Source: an uncultured Aquimonas sp.
GTDB lineage: Bacteria > Pseudomonadota > Gammaproteobacteria > Xanthomonadales > Xanthomonadaceae
NCBI GenBank assembly: GCA_946481615.1
Contig: CAMLOR010000085.1
Coordinates: forward strand, 1 to 12,049
Direction of reading: 5' to 3'
DNA length: 12,049 nucleotides
This document shows positions 1-5,648 of the stretch, piece by piece. The translations under genes and the position numbers were made by a program. A model generated the notes under the pieces. It saw nothing but the letters and a program-made list of their open reading frames with translations. It was not told where the DNA came from and made no database searches. Positions within the stretch are counted from its first letter, which is position 1, and every line of letters begins with the position of its first letter.

Positions 1-293
1 CGGCCCGTGAACCGAGGAATGCGGTTCGACAGGCTCACCGCGAACGGGGGTCGCGAGTTCGGTGCGTGCGGACCGAGGCGTCGGTTCGACAGGCTCACCG
101 CGAACGGTTTTCGCGGGTTGCAATCGGGCACGTCCATCGCGCCCGCCTCACCCGTTCGGGGTGAGCTTGTCGAATCCCTCGCCACGCGGCCCGTGAACCG
201 AGGAATGCGGTTCGACAGACTCACCGCGAACGGTAGTCGCGGGTTCGGTGCGTGAAGACCGGGGCGACGGTTCGACAAGCTCACCGCGAACGG
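1..293. repeat. Direct duplication (1-107 copied at 187-293)
   Basis: The segment 1-107 is repeated at 187-293 at a constant offset of 186 nt with scattered mismatches and no indel that I could see. The copied block contains two 26-nt units plus their spacer and begins with the shared CGGCCCGTGAACCGAGGAATG-like stretch. Within each block the units are exactly 60 nt apart. The segment 108-186, between the two copies, carries the single minus-oriented unit. This looks like local segmental duplication rather than independent insertion of each unit. Confidence 0.8.
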
Positions 294-353
294 TGGTCGC
301 AAGTACGACACGCGAGTGTCGAAACGGTGGTTCGGCCGACTCACCGCGAACGG
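1..353. repeat. REP-like repeat cluster downstream of ribE
   Basis: This stretch downstream of ribE holds no convincing gene. It contains six copies of a 26-nt unit with core GTTCGACAGGCTCACCG followed by CGAACGG. Plus-oriented copies lie at 22-47, 82-107, 208-233, 268-293 and a degenerate one at 328-353; one minus-oriented copy lies at 152-177. Each unit has short inverted ends (GTTCG and CGAAC), as REP elements do. The sequence just after most plus copies is also conserved (roughly TCGC, purine, purine, GT, then CGG), so the element is longer than 26 nt. The last copy overlaps the end of ribE. Open frames running through the cluster are composed of repeat translation and are not called as genes. 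No FMN riboswitch, terminator with a T-run or tRNA is visible. Confidence 0.9.
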
Positions 354-952
354 CCTTGCGGATCGGTCGCGAGCAACCGTTCGACGTAGCGCGCGAACAG
401 ATCGGCTTCGAGGTTGACGGGATCGCCCACGCGCGTGGCGTTGAAGGCGGTGTGCGCGATCGTGTGCGGCACGAGGTTGACTTCGAATCCCGCATCGTCG
501 ACCGCGTTCACGGTGAGCGATACGCCGTCGACGCAGATGCTGCCTTTCTCGGCGACATAGCGCAGCAGCGAGCCGGGCGCCGCGAAACGCCAGCGTTGCG
601 AGCGGCCGTCGTCGCGGATCGATTCGACAGTGCCGACGGCGTCCACGTGGCCCGCGACGACATGGCCGCCGAAGCGCGTCGTGGGCAGCATGGCGCGTTC
701 GAGGTTGACGGGCGCACCGGCGTCGATGGCGCCGAGCGTGGTGCGCGAGAGGGTTTCGTTCGAGACGTCGGCCGCGAAGCATTCTTCGTCGAATTCGACG
801 ACGGTGAGGCAGACGCCGGAGACGGCGATGCTTTCGCCGAGCGCGACGTCGTCGAACGGCAAGCCGCCGATGCGGAACGTCATGCGGCGGTCGCCGCCGC
901 GCAGTTCGCTGCGGGACAGTTGGCCGAGGGCTTCGATGATGCCGGTGAACAT
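341..952 (-). CDS. ribE: Riboflavin synthase, alpha chain
   Basis: Catalyses dismutation of two 6,7-dimethyl-8-ribityllumazine molecules to riboflavin, the last step of riboflavin synthesis in the cytosol. The 203-residue product begins MFTGIIEALG, the hallmark start of the family, and has the two tandem lumazine-binding barrels; the second begins near GHVVAGHVDAVG. Its length is normal for the family. The ATG at 952 was chosen because MFTGII is the conserved N-terminus; the open frame extends further upstream but only as a shadow of ribD. There is no purine-rich Shine-Dalgarno before this ATG. It lies 37 nt after the ribD stop and is probably translated by coupling. The last residues (about QGRSR) and the TGA stop are encoded by a degenerate copy of the repeat at 328-353, so the natural C-terminus seems to have been replaced or trimmed by repeat sequence. 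The gene symbol follows the ribE usage; some genomes call it ribC. Confidence 0.95.
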   Translation of the reverse strand: MFTGIIEALGQLSRSELRGGDRRMTFRIGGLPFDDVALGESIAVSGVCLTVVEFDEECFAADVSNETLSRTTLGAIDAGAPVNLERAMLPTTRFGGHVVAGHVDAVGTVESIRDDGRSQRWRFAAPGSLLRYVAEKGSICVDGVSLTVNAVDDAGFEVNLVPHTIAHTAFNATRVGDPVNLEADLFARYVERLLATDPQGRSR

Positions 953-990
953 CAGGTGGGGTGGCCTGTGCGAGGCGAGCGTGCCGCCAT
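952..990 (-). other. 12-codon mini-ORF linking ribD and ribE
   Basis: The ribD stop sits in TGATG (992-988), so an ATG overlaps it. That ATG opens a 12-codon frame, MAARSPRTGHPT, ending in a second TGATG (954-950) whose ATG is the ribE start. There is no family match and no expectation of peptide function. It could relay terminating ribosomes from ribD to ribE, which lacks a Shine-Dalgarno. It could also be chance: the spacer is short and GC-rich. Confidence 0.3.
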
Positions 991-2090
991 CACCGCGGCT
1001 CCGGCCGCAGCAACAGACGCCAGTCCGAACCGAGCTGCCGCGTCTCGACGCACTGGAAGCCGATGCGCGTCGCCATCTGCAGCGGCTCGACGCCCGCGAA
1101 CAAGGGCCGCCCATGCTCACCCAGCAACACCGGCGCGATGTAGAGCAGGAATTCGTCCACCAACTGCTCGCGCAGCAGCGCGCCGGCCAGCGTGGCTCCG
1201 GCTTCGACCTGCACTTCGTTGACACCGCGGCGCGCCAGTTCCGATAGCACCGAAGGCAGATCCAGGCGCCCGGCCTTCTCCGGCACCGCCACGCGATCGC
1301 GCGCGCGGAACTCCGACGAGAGCTTCACGTCGGGCGCATGGAAGAACACGGTCGGCGCTTCGTCATCGAGCACGTGCGAACGCGAGGGCGTCGCAAGGCC
1401 GACGTCGATCACCGCGCGCAGCGGAGCGACGAACGGCGTGTCGTCGCCGAGGCGCACGGTGAGGCGTGGGTCGTCGCTCAGCACGGTGCCGCTGGCGGTG
1501 AGGAGGGCGCCGCTGCGCGCGCGCCAGCGCTGCACGTCGTGGCGCGAGGCTTCGCTGGTGATCCATTTCGAATCGCCGGTCGGCAGCGCCGTGCGGCCGT
1601 CCAGGCTCATGCCGAGCTTGATGCGCACCCAAGGCCGGCCGCGCTCGATGCGCGAGAAAAAGCCCTTGTTGAGGGCACGCGCCTGCACTTCCATCAGGCC
1701 GGTGTCGACTTCGATGCCGGCGGCGCGCAGGCGTTCGATGCCCTGCCCGTCCACCTTGTGGAAAGGATCGCGCGAGGCGCAGACGACGCGCGCGAGCTTC
1801 GCTTCGATCAACGCGTCGGCGCAGGGCGGCGTGGCGCCGGTGTGGGCGCAGGGTTCGAGCGTCACGTACGCGGTGGCGCCCGCGGCGCGGTCGCCCGCGG
1901 CACGCAGCGCATGCACTTCGGCGTGCGGTTCGCCGCGGCGCACGTGCCAGCCGGTGCCGAGCACTTCGGCGCCGCGCGCGATGACGCAGCCGACCATGGG
2001 GTTGGGCTTGGTGGTGTAGGCGCCGAGTTCGGCCAGGCGCAGGGCCTGGGCCATGTGGATGTGGTCGAGGGTTGAAAACTGCGCGCTCAT
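990..2090 (-). CDS. ribD: Bifunctional riboflavin biosynthesis deaminase/reductase
   Basis: Carries out two consecutive steps of riboflavin synthesis: deamination of the diaminopyrimidine ribosylamine phosphate, then NADPH-dependent reduction of its ribose. The 366-residue product has an N-terminal zinc deaminase domain (about 10-150) with the HAE motif at 56-58 and zinc cysteines C81 and C90 in TLEPCAHTGATPPC. The C-terminal reductase domain (about 153-366) has the typical segments RIKLGMSLDGRTAL and GDSKWITS. Length is normal. The ATG at 2090 overlaps the TGA of the upstream repeat-derived ORF as ATGA. A G-rich stretch (GGGGCGGG) lies just upstream, but it is a poor Shine-Dalgarno. An in-frame Met at residue 13 is an alternative start. 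It is followed by ribE, with overlapping or closely spaced signals pointing to one operon. Confidence 0.97.
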   Translation of the reverse strand: MSAQFSTLDHIHMAQALRLAELGAYTTKPNPMVGCVIARGAEVLGTGWHVRRGEPHAEVHALRAAGDRAAGATAYVTLEPCAHTGATPPCADALIEAKLARVVCASRDPFHKVDGQGIERLRAAGIEVDTGLMEVQARALNKGFFSRIERGRPWVRIKLGMSLDGRTALPTGDSKWITSEASRHDVQRWRARSGALLTASGTVLSDDPRLTVRLGDDTPFVAPLRAVIDVGLATPSRSHVLDDEAPTVFFHAPDVKLSSEFRARDRVAVPEKAGRLDLPSVLSELARRGVNEVQVEAGATLAGALLREQLVDEFLLYIAPVLLGEHGRPLFAGVEPLQMATRIGFQCVETRQLGSDWRLLLRPEPR

Positions 2091-2299
2091 CGGCCCGCCC
2101 CAACCGCTCGGGGTGAGCCTGTCGAACCCGGGCGTCGAGGCGACGGTTCGACAGGCTCACCGCGAACGGTTGCCGCAACCCGGCTCTCGACCTTCGCACC
2201 GCCCCACCCGTTCGGGGTGAGCTTGTCGAACCCAAGCCTCGAGGCAAGCGGTTCGACAGGCTCACCGCGAACGGTTTTCGCAAGTCGGCCGATCTTCAT
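2087..2299 (-). CDS. 70-residue repeat-derived ORF coupled to nrdR and ribD
   Basis: An open frame of 70 codons fills the nrdR-ribD gap exactly. Its ATG (2299-2297) overlaps the nrdR TGA as ATGA, and its TGA (2089-2087) overlaps the ribD ATG as ATGA. A purine-rich AAGGGGAAG (2310-2302) stands about 5 nt before its ATG and is a reasonable ribosome-binding site. After MKIGRLAKT, the sequence is almost wholly translation of repeat units: VRGEPVEP twice, FDKLTPNG, and GSTGSPR. I recognise no protein family. It could be a translated spacer that carries ribosomes from nrdR into ribD, a broken remnant of a former gene whose start survives, or a coincidence of the repeat being open in most frames. 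Both junctions being ATGA makes pure chance less likely. The first nine codons are the only part not explained by the repeats. Confidence 0.45.
   Translation of the reverse strand: MKIGRLAKTVRGEPVEPLASRLGFDKLTPNGWGGAKVESRVAATVRGEPVEPSPRRPGSTGSPRAVGAGR
2104..2169. repeat. Composite inverted-repeat (REP hairpin) element, copy 1
   Basis: A minus-oriented unit at 2104-2129 faces a plus-oriented unit at 2144-2169 across 14 nt (gggcgtcgaggcga). The two arms are nearly perfect inverted repeats, so the 66-nt element can fold into a long hairpin. It lies in the spacer between nrdR and ribD and is read through by the 70-residue ORF. Confidence 0.85.
2208..2274. repeat. Composite inverted-repeat (REP hairpin) element, copy 2
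   Basis: A minus-oriented unit at 2208-2233 and a plus-oriented unit at 2249-2274 are separated by 15 nt (aagcctcgaggcaag), whose centre CCTCGAGG is itself palindromic. Total length is 67 nt. It lies in the same spacer as copy 1 and is followed by the conserved flank TTTTCGCAAGTCGG. Confidence 0.85.
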
Positions 2300-2811
2300 C
2301 GCTTCCCCTTCTGCGGCTGCTCTTCCAGCAACGAAAGCTGCATCCCATCCAGCCCCGGCAGATCGCGCTCCAGCCGCTCGATCTCCTCGCGGAACGCCTG
2401 CACGTCCTCGAAGCGCCGATACACCGAAGCGAAGCGCACGTAGGCCACCTGGTCGAGTTTTCGCAGTTCTTCCATCACGAATTCGCCCACGCGCAGTGAG
2501 GGCAGTTCTCGTTCGGGGGCCATGCGCACCGCGTGCGTCACCGCGCGCACGGCGGCGTCGATCTGCTCGCCGGAAACCGGCCGCTTCTGCAGCGCCTTCT
2601 CGAAGCTGCCGCGAAGCTTGCGCTCGTCGAAGGGTTCGCGCCGTCCGTCGCTCTTCACCACGGCGGGCAGCTTGATCTCGGCGGTTTCGAAGGTGTTGAA
2701 GCGCTCGCCGCACTGCTCGCACTCGCGGCGGCGCCGGATGGTGGCACCGTCGTCGCTGACGCGCGAATCGATGACGCGCGTGTCCTCGTGCTGGCAGAAC
2801 GGACAGTGCAC
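2296..2811 (-). CDS. nrdR: Transcriptional repressor NrdR
   Basis: Zinc-ribbon/ATP-cone regulator that represses ribonucleotide reductase operons according to ATP/dATP status. The 171-residue product starts [17 protein letters not shown], typical of the family. The zinc ribbon uses C3, C6, C31 and C34, and the ATP-cone spans about 49-139. The C-terminal tail after about residue 150 is variable. The start codon is GTG (2811-2809): the conserved MHCPFC N-terminus begins there. A GAGG overlapping the glyA stop, about 4 nt upstream, is the likely ribosome-binding site. Only 6 nt separate the glyA stop from this GTG, so the two are cotranscribed. Its own stop overlaps the ATG of the repeat-derived ORF. 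Family knowledge predicts NrdR boxes upstream of nrd genes; none of those genes is in this window. Confidence 0.97.
   Translation of the reverse strand: MHCPFCQHEDTRVIDSRVSDDGATIRRRRECEQCGERFNTFETAEIKLPAVVKSDGRREPFDERKLRGSFEKALQKRPVSGEQIDAAVRAVTHAVRMAPERELPSLRVGEFVMEELRKLDQVAYVRFASVYRRFEDVQAFREEIERLERDLPGLDGMQLSLLEEQPQKGKR
2302..2310 (-). promoter_or_regulatory. Ribosome-binding site for the 70-residue ORF
   Basis: On the minus strand AAGGGGAAG lies inside the last codons of nrdR, about 5 nt before the ATG at 2299. It is stronger than the sequence before ribD or ribE and is the main reason to take the 70-residue ORF as possibly translated. Confidence 0.4.
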
Positions 2812-2817
2812 CCGGCC

Positions 2818-4068
2818 TCAGGCGTACACGGGGAACTGGCGGCACTGCGCCGTGACGGCGTCGCGCACCTTCTTCAGCACGGCTTCGTCGGCAGGTGCGT
2901 CGAGCACGTCGGCGATCCAGCCCGCCAGCGCCGCGCATTCGGCCTCGCCGTAGCCGCGCGTGGTGACGGCCGGCGTGCCGATGCGCAGACCCGAGGTCAC
3001 GAAGGGCGAGCGCGGGTCGTTCGGCACCGCGTTCTTGTTGACCGTGATGTGGGCCTTGCCGAGCGCGGCTTCGGCCTCCTTGCCGGTGACGTCGCGGCCG
3101 ATCAGGTCGATCAGCATCAGATGGTTCTCGGTGCCGCCGCTGACGATCTTGTAGCCGCGCGCGATGAGCGCCTTGGCCATGGCCTGCGCGTTCTTCACCA
3201 CCTGCTGCTGGTACTGCTTGAATTCCGGTTCCAGCGCTTCCTTGAACGCCACGGCCTTGGCGGCGATCACGTGCATCAGCGGGCCGCCCTGCGTGCCGGG
3301 GAACACCATCGATTGCAGCTTCTTTTCGATCTCTTCGTTGGCGCGCGCCAGGATGATGCCGCCACGCGGGCCACGCAGCGTCTTGTGCGTGGTGGAGGTG
3401 ACGACGTCGGCGTGCGGCACGGGATTCGGATACACGCCCGCGGCGACGAGACCGGCGACGTGCGCCATGTCGACGAAGAACAGCGCGCCCACCGATTTGG
3501 CGATGGCCGCCATGCGTTCCCAGTCGATCTTCTGCGAGTAGGCGCTGAAGCCGCCGACCAGCATCTTCGGCTTGTGTTCTTTCGCGAGGCGTTCGATCTC
3601 GGCGTAGTCGAGCAGGCCATCGGCATCCACGCCGTACTGCACGGCGTTGAACAGCTTGCCGCTGAAGTTGACCTTGGCGCCATGCGTGAGGTGGCCGCCG
3701 TGCGCCAGGCTCATGCCGAGGATGGTGTCGCCCGGCTGCAGCAGCGCGAGATAGACCGCGGCATTGGCCTGCGAACCGGAGTGCGGCTGCACGTTGGCGT
3801 AGTCGGCGCCGAACAGCTGCTTCACGCGCTCGATGGCCAGGCGCTCGGCCACGTCGACGTATTCGCAGCCGCCGTAATAGCGCTTGCCGGGATAGCCTTC
3901 GGCGTACTTGTTGGTGAGCTTGCTGCCCTGGGCCTCGAGCACGCGCGGGCTGGCGTAGTTCTCCGAAGCGATGAGCTCGACGTGGTCCTCCTGGCGGCGG
4001 CCCTCGTCGGCGATCGCCTGGGCGAGTTCGGGGTCGTAGCCGGCGATCGTCTGGGTCTTGGCGAACAT
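2818..4068 (-). CDS. glyA: Serine hydroxymethyltransferase
   Basis: PLP enzyme interconverting serine plus tetrahydrofolate with glycine plus 5,10-methylene-tetrahydrofolate; it is the main source of one-carbon units in the cytosol. The 416-residue product is full length for bacterial GlyA. Visible signatures include [14 protein letters not shown] (36-49), the glycine-rich [13 protein letters not shown] (55-67), the cofactor-region [10 protein letters not shown] (199-208), and the PLP-lysine motif [13 protein letters not shown] with Schiff-base Lys229. The ATG at 4068 begins [12 protein letters not shown]; a GAGG lies about 10 nt before it. It is the first gene of the apparent glyA-nrdR-ribD-ribE operon. 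GlyA with NrdR and rib genes is a familiar gammaproteobacterial arrangement, linking one-carbon supply, nucleotide reduction and flavin synthesis. Confidence 0.98.
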   Translation of the reverse strand: MFAKTQTIAGYDPELAQAIADEGRRQEDHVELIASENYASPRVLEAQGSKLTNKYAEGYPGKRYYGGCEYVDVAERLAIERVKQLFGADYANVQPHSGSQANAAVYLALLQPGDTILGMSLAHGGHLTHGAKVNFSGKLFNAVQYGVDADGLLDYAEIERLAKEHKPKMLVGGFSAYSQKIDWERMAAIAKSVGALFFVDMAHVAGLVAAGVYPNPVPHADVVTSTTHKTLRGPRGGIILARANEEIEKKLQSMVFPGTQGGPLMHVIAAKAVAFKEALEPEFKQYQQQVVKNAQAMAKALIARGYKIVSGGTENHLMLIDLIGRDVTGKEAEAALGKAHITVNKNAVPNDPRSPFVTSGLRIGTPAVTTRGYGEAECAALAGWIADVLDAPADEAVLKKVRDAVTAQCRQFPVYA

Positions 4069-4100
4069 GCAAGGGGCCTCGGGCGGAGAGGAAGCCCCTG

Positions 4101-4106
4101 ATTGTA
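4101..4106 (-). promoter_or_regulatory. Possible -10 box of the glyA operon promoter
   Basis: TACAAT on the minus strand lies about 32 nt upstream of the glyA ATG. It is AT-rich in an otherwise GC-rich spacer. No TTGACA-like -35 box is found 16-18 nt further upstream, because that position falls inside the GC-rich hairpin at 4111-4134. Only a tentative call. Confidence 0.35.
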
Positions 4107-4110
4107 GCGG

Positions 4111-4134
4111 AGGGCCGGCCGCAGGGCCGGCCCT
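4111..4134 (-). terminator. GC-rich hairpin after the first propeller gene
   Basis: AGGGCCGGCC (4111-4120) pairs perfectly with GGCCGGCCCT (4125-4134) around a 4-nt loop. It begins 12 nt after the stop of the delta-60 gene at 4147, so it may end or stabilise that transcript. It lacks a T-run on the minus strand, so it is not a classical intrinsic terminator. It lies immediately upstream of the possible glyA -10 box. Confidence 0.5.
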
Positions 4135-4146
4135 TCCCTGCCCCGC

Positions 4147-5565
4147 TCAGGGCAGGTCTTCGTAGCCGTCGCGGAATACGCCGTCCTGGTCGAGCTTCAC
4201 GAACAGCGAGTCGTGCGTCTGCAACGTGGGGCCGCTGGTGCCGAACAGGGCGATCGTCCCGAAGCGCACCGCCACGGCGCTGCAGCCGTCCAGCGGCATC
4301 GGCTCCGCGCCGAGGTTGCCGTCGAGGTTGAGCGTGCCGCCGATCCCGAACACCGGATCGAGATCGCCGCCGGCATCCAGGCGCGCCACGCCGCAGTCGC
4401 CGTAGGGGCCGTCGTCGGCGGCGTAGCCGGTCACCACCAGCTTGCCGTCCGGTTGCAGCTGCGCGCCCTGCGCGACCTGGTCGATGGACACGTCGTTGAA
4501 GTAGAACAGGCGGCGGCCGGCGTCGCCGTAGCCGAGGTCCAGATCGCCGTTGGCATCGAGCGCCGCCGCGCCGGCGAGCTGTCCGAGCTGCGTCTGCACC
4601 GCGCCCACCAGATACACCTGTCCCTGCGGCCCGACCACGACGGCCTCGGCGACGTCGATATCGAAACCGCCCTGGTCGAATGCGACGTGGCGGTGGCCGC
4701 CGTCGCCGAAATCGAGGTCGACGGCGCCGGTGGGCAACAGGCGCACGGCGCTCATGTCGACGCTCTGCACCACCGACGCCTTGCCGGCGATCACGATGCG
4801 GCCGTCGGGCGCCAGCGCGACGGCACGCGGCGCAAAATCGTTGAGCTCCGGCGAGGTTTCCGGCTCGATCAGCACGCCGCCGAACTGGCAGCTCACATCG
4901 CCCAGGCAGCGGTCGATCGCACCGTCCACCTGCAGGCGCGCGACGTAGTATTCGGGCGGCGCTTGATGGTCGTAGTCGGTCTGGCCGACCAGCACGAGCT
5001 TGCCGTCAGCTTGCAGCGCGATGGCCTCGACGGTGTCCTGCGAGGAATCCGGCCAGATCGTGGGCGACGTGCAGCCGGCCGTGCCGAAGGAAGGATCGGG
5101 CGCTCCGTTCGAGAGAAAGCGGCAGACGTAGGCGTGCGAGGCCTGATCCTGCGCGTTGCTCGAGTAACGCCCGGCCGCGAGCAGGCGGCCGTCGGGATCT
5201 TCCACGATGCCCGACCATGAGAGGTTATCGAACGAGGCCACCGGGATCGGCGTGCGCGCCACACCGGCGTTGCCGAAGCCAGGATCGAGCGCGCCCGTGG
5301 AGGTGAGGCGCACGACGATCCCGCCGCGCCGGGAATCGGCCGAATACTGGCCGCCCGCGCCGACCAGGCGGCCCTGCGAATCGATCAGGCCGGCGAACAG
5401 GCGATCGACCCAATCGCCACCGATGTCGTGGGTGGCGAGGCCATCGCCGCCGAAGCGTGTGTCCAGCGAGCCGGACGCGGTGGCGAACGTGGGCGCCATG
5501 AGCGCGAGCGCGAAGACCAGCGCGCGGCGCGACGGCGGCAAGGAGGCGGCAGGCAGGAAGCGCAT
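4147..5565 (-). CDS. Secreted delta-60 repeat (beta-propeller-like) protein A
   Basis: Predicted exported protein of 472 residues. Residues 1-31 form a signal peptide: a basic start, hydrophobic ALVFALALMAPTF, and a likely cut after ATA. The mature part is built of delta-60 type repeats. Each has an L-D-x-x-F-G-x-x-G turn (for example LDTRFGGDG 34-42, LDPGFGNAG 93-101, LDPVFGIGG 402-410) and a strand pattern like LQPDGKLVVTG (370-380). This repeat family is thought to form a beta-propeller; no enzymatic motif is visible. Six cysteines (148, 165, 220, 226, 391, 428) match those of the neighbouring paralogue and may form disulfides. The C-terminus DQDGVFRDGYEDLP carries the tail motif shared with the paralogue. 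Start at 5565: no good Shine-Dalgarno, but CCGGA sits 7 nt before the ATG exactly as in the paralogue. It is probably the last gene of a kinase-propeller-propeller unit. Function unknown. Confidence 0.88.
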   Translation of the reverse strand: MRFLPAASLPPSRRALVFALALMAPTFATASGSLDTRFGGDGLATHDIGGDWVDRLFAGLIDSQGRLVGAGGQYSADSRRGGIVVRLTSTGALDPGFGNAGVARTPIPVASFDNLSWSGIVEDPDGRLLAAGRYSSNAQDQASHAYVCRFLSNGAPDPSFGTAGCTSPTIWPDSSQDTVEAIALQADGKLVLVGQTDYDHQAPPEYYVARLQVDGAIDRCLGDVSCQFGGVLIEPETSPELNDFAPRAVALAPDGRIVIAGKASVVQSVDMSAVRLLPTGAVDLDFGDGGHRHVAFDQGGFDIDVAEAVVVGPQGQVYLVGAVQTQLGQLAGAAALDANGDLDLGYGDAGRRLFYFNDVSIDQVAQGAQLQPDGKLVVTGYAADDGPYGDCGVARLDAGGDLDPVFGIGGTLNLDGNLGAEPMPLDGCSAVAVRFGTIALFGTSGPTLQTHDSLFVKLDQDGVFRDGYEDLP

Positions 5566-5614
5566 GGCGGTGTCCGGAAGGTCGGGCGCGAATCGGCCCT
5601 GCCATCACGTACGG
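5566..5614 (-). promoter_or_regulatory. Leader shared by the two propeller genes (copy A)
   Basis: Reading toward the gene, the upstream sequence has CCGTACGTGA (5614-5605), then CGCGCCCG, then CCGGA exactly 7 nt before CGCC-ATG. The region before the paralogue at 7032-7077 has the same order of elements: CCGTATGTGA, CGCGCCCG, CCGGA and CCGCCATG. This is either a duplicated leader or a common promoter/operator. No sigma-70 promoter can be assigned with confidence. Confidence 0.45.
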
Positions 5615-5632
5615 AAGCGGTGATGCGCAGGG
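5597..5632 (-). terminator. Imperfect 12-bp hairpin between the propeller genes
   Basis: CCCTGCCATCAC (5597-5608) pairs with GTGATG-C-GCAGGG (5620-5632), with one bulged base and an 11-nt loop. It starts 16 nt after the stop of the paralogue at 5649. There is no T-run on the minus strand. It may be a transcript-end or processing hairpin, or an attenuator in front of the downstream gene; its 3' arm overlaps the shared leader motif. Confidence 0.4.
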
Positions 5633-5648
5633 ATCATGGAATCTGCGA

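Noticed and set aside
7..255. An 82-codon plus-strand open frame
   Set aside because: It is repeated translation of the REP-like unit (FDRLTANG) with no ribosome-binding site and no independent sequence.
1..340. FMN riboswitch associated with the rib genes
   Set aside because: None of the conserved RFN element sequence was recognised here or upstream of ribD and glyA; the region is filled by repeats.
1..353. CRISPR array
   Set aside because: Units occur in both orientations, spacers are themselves similar to one another, spacing is irregular overall, and no cas gene is near.
953..1225. Longer riboflavin synthase with 91 extra N-terminal residues
   Set aside because: The extra part is the ribD coding sequence read out of frame; the family N-terminus is MFTGII at 952.
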